Below, in pieces: positions 60,112 through 64,000 of a stretch of 64,000 bases of DNA; position 1 is the stretch's first letter, and the number at the start of each line of letters is the position of its first letter. The DNA is from Anaeroplasmataceae bacterium. GTDB lineage: Bacteria; Bacillota_I; Bacilli_A; Acholeplasmatales; Anaeroplasmataceae. The notes beneath the pieces were generated by a model, which was not told where the DNA came from, made no database searches, and saw only the letters and a list, made by a program, of their open reading frames with translations. The stretch is taken from positions 7,797 to 71,796 of the forward strand of contig JAHHSV010000002.1 of assembly GCA_020025015.1 (NCBI GenBank). Direction: 5' to 3'. The translations under genes and the position numbers were made by a program.

Positions 60112-60145
60112 GCCTTGGTGATTATCAAGGCTTTTTTGTTTTTTT
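60112..60145 (+). terminator. Riboswitch expression-platform terminator
   Basis: GCCTTG (60112-60117) pairs with CAAGGC (60126-60131) over an eight-base loop, followed by long T runs. Located between aptamer and start codon, it is the likely OFF structure when ligand is bound. I could not identify the matching antiterminator by eye. Confidence 0.85.
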
Positions 60146-60165
60146 GAAAAGAGAGGATGGGGATT

Positions 60166-61578
60166 ATGAACAAAATTAAATCAGCTTTAAACAACTTTTT
60201 TAAGATAGAGGAGCGCGGTTCTTCTATCGGTCAAGAATTATTAGGTGGTCTTGTAGTATTCTTAGCAATGATCTACATTTTACCTGTAAATTCATTTATG
60301 CTAGGAAATCTTGAAGGGGCATCAGTAGGTGGTGTTTTCGTAGCAACTGCTGTTTCAGCAGCTATCGCAACTCTAATAATGGGATTATTTGCTAATCTTC
60401 CGGTTGGCTTAGCTCCAGGTATGGGTGTTAATGCATTCTTCACTTATACGGTAGTTATGCAAATTGGTTTTTCTTACGGTGAAGCACTAGCTTGTGTATT
60501 TATAAGCGGTGTAATTTTCTTCATAATTTCTATTACTAATTTACGTAGTATGATTCTAAAGGCAATTCCTAAGTCACTTAAATGTGCAGTAGGTGCCGGT
60601 ATTGGTGGTTTCATTACCTTTATCGGTTTAAAGAACGCTGGTATCATTGTTTCAAATCCAGCTACATTCGTTGGCTTCCAAGGTTTTATAGGTGCTGATG
60701 GTGCTTTCTCTTGGGAAATCTTCACTTTAGTTACTCTTGCCTTTGTTGGTATTATCTTAGTTTTAGTTTTAGGTAACCTAAAAAATAAAATTTCTCGTTT
60801 CGCTATTATCATTTCAATGATGGTTGTTGCTATTTTAAGTGGTATCTTAAATGCTTGTGGCTTAAATACTCCAGGCTTCATAGGTGAAAACCTAGCTAGC
60901 CTTAGCTTTAATACCTCTATTTGGCAAGGCTTCGTTGACTTATTCACTAATACAAAGCACTTAGCTTTATTATTACCTATTACATTTGCTTTCTTATTCG
61001 TAGACTTCTTTGATACAGCTGGTACTTTAATGGCAGTTGGTAATGCAGCCAACCTAGTTAAAGAAGATGGAAGCTTAATTGGTGATAAAAGAGCTTTAAT
61101 GGCCGACTCAATTGGTACAGTTGTTGGTGCTTGCTGTGGTACTTCTACAGTAACAAGCTTCGTTGAATCTACAACAGGTGTTGAATCTGGTGCTCGTACT
61201 GGTTTAAGTGCTACAACAGTTGGGGTATTATTCTTACTTTCACTAGGTATTTATCCGATTTTCAATGTATTTGGTAGCGTTATGATTAATGGTGTTGCTT
61301 ATTCACCTGTTACTTCATTAGCTTTAGTTTATGTTGGTTCATTAATGTTTAAGCAAGTATTTGACATTAACCATACTGATGTTGCTGAGGTTTCTGCTGC
61401 TTTCGTAACTATCATTGGTATGATTTTATGCTACTCTATTTCATATGGTATCGCCTTTGGCTTCTTAACATATATCGTTATAATGTGTGCAACAGGTAGA
61501 GCTAAGGATGTATCTAAAACATTATATGCTTTAAGTATTGTTTTCTTAGGCTACATAGTCTTAGATATGATTATCTAA
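60166..61578 (+). CDS. pbuG: AzgA/PbuG-family purine (hypoxanthine/guanine/adenine) permease
   Basis: The protein has 470 residues from ATG 60166, with GAGAGG nine bases upstream; the ATG at 60157 lies too close to that site. It has about 12-14 hydrophobic segments of the NCS2 family. LAPGMGVNAFFTY near residue 90 and the FVDFFDTAGTLMAVG segment near 285 are hallmarks of the AzgA-like branch. Known role: proton-coupled uptake of hypoxanthine, guanine or adenine. Control by a guanine riboswitch agrees with this substrate range. Confidence 0.93.
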   Translation: MNKIKSALNNFFKIEERGSSIGQELLGGLVVFLAMIYILPVNSFMLGNLEGASVGGVFVATAVSAAIATLIMGLFANLPVGLAPGMGVNAFFTYTVVMQIGFSYGEALACVFISGVIFFIISITNLRSMILKAIPKSLKCAVGAGIGGFITFIGLKNAGIIVSNPATFVGFQGFIGADGAFSWEIFTLVTLAFVGIILVLVLGNLKNKISRFAIIISMMVVAILSGILNACGLNTPGFIGENLASLSFNTSIWQGFVDLFTNTKHLALLLPITFAFLFVDFFDTAGTLMAVGNAANLVKEDGSLIGDKRALMADSIGTVVGACCGTSTVTSFVESTTGVESGARTGLSATTVGVLFLLSLGIYPIFNVFGSVMINGVAYSPVTSLALVYVGSLMFKQVFDINHTDVAEVSAAFVTIIGMILCYSISYGIAFGFLTYIVIMCATGRAKDVSKTLYALSIVFLGYIVLDMII

Positions 61579-61625
61579 TTAAATTTGCTTATAGAATTAA
61601 TTTTATATCTTTCTTATTTTTGATT

Positions 61626-61653
61626 GAACCAGTCTTATACTGGTTCTTTTTTT
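61626..61653 (+). terminator. Terminator after the purine permease
   Basis: GAACCAG (61626-61632) pairs with CTGGTTC (61640-61646). Seven or more Ts follow. Confidence 0.88.
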
Positions 61654-61657
61654 ATAC

Positions 61658-61689
61658 AAAAAGACTATGAACCATTAATCCATAGTCTT
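61658..61689 (-). terminator. Terminator after cyuA
   Basis: AAGACTATG (61661-61669) pairs with CATAGTCTT (61681-61689). Ts follow on the minus strand. Confidence 0.82.
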
Positions 61690-61693
61690 AATA

Positions 61694-62950
61694 TTAATCT
61701 TCAATCATCATTTTTAAAATTTCTTTATCAGTTTCCTTCATGCCTTGCCTTGCAAGTCTACCAACTGATTTGATCGTATTATCAACGCCATGCTTAATAA
61801 TACCCTCTCCTGCCTTAAATTCTGTATCATTTAAATACATTTGATAGCCTAGAATACCTGATTCTAGAGCTAAGGCAATCTTACCTGCACATGATGATTT
61901 AGCACCATCACAAATAATACCAGAGGCTAAGGCTAAGCCATTTACTATAGTGTGGCTAATAGCACTTAAATCACCACCTAATAGATAAGCAATACCAGCT
62001 GAAGCAGCAGCTCCTGCACTTATTACTCCACAAAAGGCACTCAGTCTTCCAATATCACTTTTTTCCTCTAGGGTTACTAGATTACTTATTATAAGAGCCC
62101 TAAGCAATCTATCCTTACCAATATTATATTCCTTAGCATAAACAGCAAGCGGTACAGAGGCCGTAATTCCTTGATTTCCACTACCTGAGACAATTACCAC
62201 TGGCATATCACAGCCAGCCATTCTCGCGTCGCTAGCGGCAGCCGTATAGGCCTTAGCTAAATCCTTAACTGTCTTAGCATCAGATAATAAGGTTTTACCA
62301 ACTCTAGCACCATAATTATTCCTAATTCCCTCAACTGCAATATTATAATTATATTCTAGCTGACGTGTTAGATAAGGCTCTAATTCAGTTAAATCCCAGG
62401 TGTTAGCAAACTCATAAATATCATTTACATTAAGGTTTGCATATTCCTTTTGCTTTTCCTTATAAATATCTTCCTTGCTTAAAAGCACCTTATCATTAAG
62501 CTTAATTTGAGTAATATTATTATGTAAATCTTCAATTACTACTGTTGCGGTATCATTCCCTCTTTTACCAACAAGCTTAATATAAAGGCTCTTAGTTGAA
62601 TTGGCTAAATCAACCTTAATTATCTCATTAGCCAATAGCTTTTCAATTTCTTTAATATTGCTTGGTTCTAGGTCTGATAGTATTTCTAAATCAAGCTTAC
62701 TATCCTTAGCAAATAAGCCAGCAGCTATGGCAGACTTTAGGCCGGTTAAGCCATTAGTATTTGGCACAGTTACGCTCTTTGCATTTTTAATTATATTACC
62801 ACAAATATAAGCATCAATTGCATCAGGAATTCCTCCTAATACCTCTTTTAAGCGACAGCTAGATAAGCTCAAGGCAATTGGTTCAGTACAGCCCATCGCA
62901 ACAATTAATTCGCTTTTTAATACCTTCTCATATAATTTAAATTTTTCCAT
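61694..62950 (-). CDS. cyuA: L-cysteine desulfidase (UPF0597/CyuA family)
   Basis: The protein has 418 residues from ATG 62950-62948, with GGAG six bases upstream; the longer TTG frame is less likely. Four cysteines for a [4Fe-4S] cluster are present as Cys21 (MGCTEP), Cys307 (FCGVIS), Cys347 and Cys354 (CDGAKSSC). The 40- and 7-residue gaps are those of the archaeal L-cysteine desulfidase. GSGNQGI is the conserved serine-rich/glycine loop. Known role: cysteine to pyruvate, ammonia and sulfide. It follows an unknown gene, with a terminator between. A serine-dehydratase-like activity is the alternative. Confidence 0.88.
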   Translation of the reverse strand: MEKFKLYEKVLKSELIVAMGCTEPIALSLSSCRLKEVLGGIPDAIDAYICGNIIKNAKSVTVPNTNGLTGLKSAIAAGLFAKDSKLDLEILSDLEPSNIKEIEKLLANEIIKVDLANSTKSLYIKLVGKRGNDTATVVIEDLHNNITQIKLNDKVLLSKEDIYKEKQKEYANLNVNDIYEFANTWDLTELEPYLTRQLEYNYNIAVEGIRNNYGARVGKTLLSDAKTVKDLAKAYTAAASDARMAGCDMPVVIVSGSGNQGITASVPLAVYAKEYNIGKDRLLRALIISNLVTLEEKSDIGRLSAFCGVISAGAAASAGIAYLLGGDLSAISHTIVNGLALASGIICDGAKSSCAGKIALALESGILGYQMYLNDTEFKAGEGIIKHGVDNTIKSVGRLARQGMKETDKEILKMMIED

Positions 62951-62960
62951 AAATTTCTCC

Positions 62961-62988
62961 AAAAAAAATAGGAAGCATGCTTCCTATT
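62961..62988 (-). terminator. Terminator of the unknown gene upstream of cyuA
   Basis: A perfect 22-base palindrome (62967-62988) centred on GCATGC forms the stem, with minus-strand Ts after it. It overlaps the end of the coding region at 62984. Confidence 0.8.
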
Positions 62989-63562
62989 GTATTATTTTTA
63001 GCAATTCTCTTGTCGTAGTCTTACTAAAGAATTGATTTACGCTCTTAGATAATCTTTGAATTTCCTCTTGATTTTCCTTTTCTCCACGTATCTTAAATAA
63101 ATAGGTCTTTACAACCGAATCAGTAGGCAAATAACGTTTTAACTCTTGATCAATTTGACGAGCAACATAAATAACCTTATTATCATTATATTCAAACGCT
63201 GTAGGTAATGTTACCATATCATAAGCAAATTGAATTACCATAACTCTATTATATCTAACTAAAATAACATCGGCGATTTGCTTGGCAGGTAAAACATTTG
63301 CATTGATAAATAAGTTTAAATTTTTAAAATACTCTGGTTTTACTGAAGCCATTATTTTGCCTAATAGATAAAAGCGATCGGCAGCAATAATAGCCTCATC
63401 CTCACTACCACATTGAATAGGTAATGCATCTTGATTTAAAGAGCTTTGAATTTGCTCAGTTCTCAAATAAAAAGGAACATCCTTAATCTCCCAATTATTC
63501 TTAAAAACATTATTATACATAGCTTCAAATTCATGCGCTTTAATCTTAAAACTGTTCTGCAT
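62984..63562 (-). CDS. Unknown cytoplasmic protein
   Basis: I do not recognise this 192-residue protein. It has no signal peptide or membrane helix. The middle part (about 95-160) alternates strands and helices as in nuclease-like folds (ADVILVRYNRVMVIQFAYD), but no catalytic residue set is clear. GAGGTG precedes the ATG by five bases, and TATAAT on the minus strand (63598-63603) is a likely -10. It diverges from the truncated ybaK and is separated from cyuA by a terminator. Confidence 0.7.
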   Translation of the reverse strand: MQNSFKIKAHEFEAMYNNVFKNNWEIKDVPFYLRTEQIQSSLNQDALPIQCGSEDEAIIAADRFYLLGKIMASVKPEYFKNLNLFINANVLPAKQIADVILVRYNRVMVIQFAYDMVTLPTAFEYNDNKVIYVARQIDQELKRYLPTDSVVKTYLFKIRGEKENQEEIQRLSKSVNQFFSKTTTRELLKIIQ

Positions 63563-63633
63563 ACGAACACCTCACTTCACACGTTCCCTTATTTTATATT
63601 ATACCATTTTCTAAAAATATTACCACCCATATG

Positions 63634-63661
63634 TTGACTTTTTTGAAAAATCCTATATAAT
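63634..63661 (+). promoter_or_regulatory. Promoter of the truncated ybaK-like gene
   Basis: TTGACT (63634-63639) and TATAAT (63656-63661) are 16 bases apart, with GGAG (63673-63676) eight bases before the ATG. Confidence 0.78.
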
Positions 63662-63684
63662 CTATTGATTATGGAGTGTGTGAA

Positions 63685-63987
63685 ATGAAAAAAACTAACG
63701 CAATGCGAATTTTAGATCAGAAAAAAATTAAATATGAAATTCATGAGTATGAGGTAGATAACCTACATGATGACTATGGTTTAAGAGTTGCTGAAAGCCT
63801 TGGTGAAGACTCAAATAGAGTTTTTAAAACCCTTGTAACTACTGGTAAATCAAAGAAAAATTATACTTTTTGTATTCCGGTTAACGCTTCATTAGATCTT
63901 AAAAAAGCGGCCAAATTAGCTGGTGAAAAAAGTCTTGAGCTTTTACGGGACTTCGACAGAATAATTATAGATTTTAAGGCAGTTTAA
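63685..63987 (+). pseudogene. ybaK: YbaK/EbsC-type Cys-tRNA(Pro) deacylase, C-terminally truncated
   Basis: The reading frame has 100 residues from ATG 63685. The first 85 or so match the N-terminal half of YbaK proteins: TNAMRILDQKKIKYEIHEY, the GEDSNRVFKTLV segment and FCIPVNASLDLKKAAKLAGE. Full proteins have about 155 residues and continue with a GYxxGGxSPxG loop and a C-terminal helix. Here the match stops after KSLELL and a 14-residue unrelated tail leads to TAA. No frame in the following bases restores the missing part. Known role of the family: hydrolysis of Cys-tRNA(Pro). The promoter and start are intact, so a broken gene, a junction with foreign DNA or an assembly edge are possible. 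Confidence 0.75.
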
Positions 63988-64000
63988 GGTATTTATATAC

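Noticed and set aside
60474..61052. Minus-strand 192-codon open frame
   Set aside because: It is antisense to the purine permease. The Lys/Pro/Ile-rich translation is the reverse of membrane-helix codons.
1..64000. Mycoplasma genetic code (TGA as Trp), suggested by low GC and gene set
   Set aside because: Several genes end naturally at TGA with the next gene starting in overlap (MATE, DnaD-like, FecCD permease, miaA), so TGA is a stop.
1..64000. CRISPR arrays, insertion sequences, prophage or rRNA
   Set aside because: No regularly spaced direct repeats, transposase, integrase or phage structural genes and no rRNA-like sequence were seen in the window.

Overview
The window is AT-rich bacterial chromosome with short intergenic gaps. 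Most genes lie on the minus strand, and start codons overlap upstream stops (ATGA, TAATG). TGA is used as a normal stop (for example at the ends of the MATE, nth-side, miaA and FecCD-permease genes), so the genetic code is standard and not the mycoplasma code. Gene content and order are those of low-GC Bacillota: plsX-rnc, dnaD-nth, mutS-mutL-miaA, rny/ymdB/miaB/ymcA, comEA-comEC-holA/rpsT, recD2/alaS-ruvX-DUF1292-O-methyltransferase. The best guess is a gut-type member of class Bacilli or Erysipelotrichia-like lineages; species cannot be read from the sequence.

Layout. 1-5.7 kb: start of a copper P-type ATPase (cut by the window edge) behind its CsoR repressor, then the minus-strand run plsX-rnc-dnaD-nth-MATE-pncC. 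5.7-9.5 kb: a three-gene siderophore/cobalamin-type ABC importer divergent from a TetR regulator. 9.5-16 kb: a GLUG-repeat surface protein translationally overlapped with an MMPL/RND membrane protein, divergent from a second TetR regulator. 16-24 kb: M16C peptidase, recG, fakA-like kinase, rpmB (plus strand) and a formate/nitrite channel. 24-34 kb: a probable eight-gene operon that begins with a membrane-anchored protein of unknown function and continues mutS-mutL-miaA-aroK-aroQ-efp-CorC-like. 34-42 kb: ymcA, miaB, ymdB, rny, a secreted or membrane unknown, recA, pgsA and a DUF3137-like protein. 42-57 kb: rpsT, competence genes, holA, the alaS cluster, a small XRE regulator convergent with recD2, and mnmA-nadE-nadD. 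57-64 kb: plsC-like acyltransferase, tRNA-Lys(CTT), a standalone ComEC-like metallo-beta-lactamase protein with a small partner gene, a guanine-type riboswitch with an upstream perfect cre-consensus site in front of an AzgA/PbuG purine permease, an L-cysteine desulfidase, an unknown gene and a C-terminally truncated YbaK.

How it fits together. Most of the window is housekeeping: DNA replication and repair (dnaD, nth, recG, mutSL, recA, holA, ruvX, recD2), tRNA and ribosome work (miaA, miaB, mnmA, alaS, trmR-like, efp, rpmB, rpsT, tRNA-Lys), RNA decay (rnc, rny), lipid synthesis (plsX, fakA, pgsA, plsC) and NAD synthesis (nadD, nadE). The accessory parts are the two TetR-divergent membrane systems, the copper locus, the standalone MBL pair, and the purine-uptake locus with its two-layer control region. 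No insertion sequence, prophage, CRISPR array or rRNA was seen. No intergenic stretch exceeds 300 bases except 59781-60165, which is filled by a terminator, the cre-like site, the riboswitch and its intrinsic terminator.
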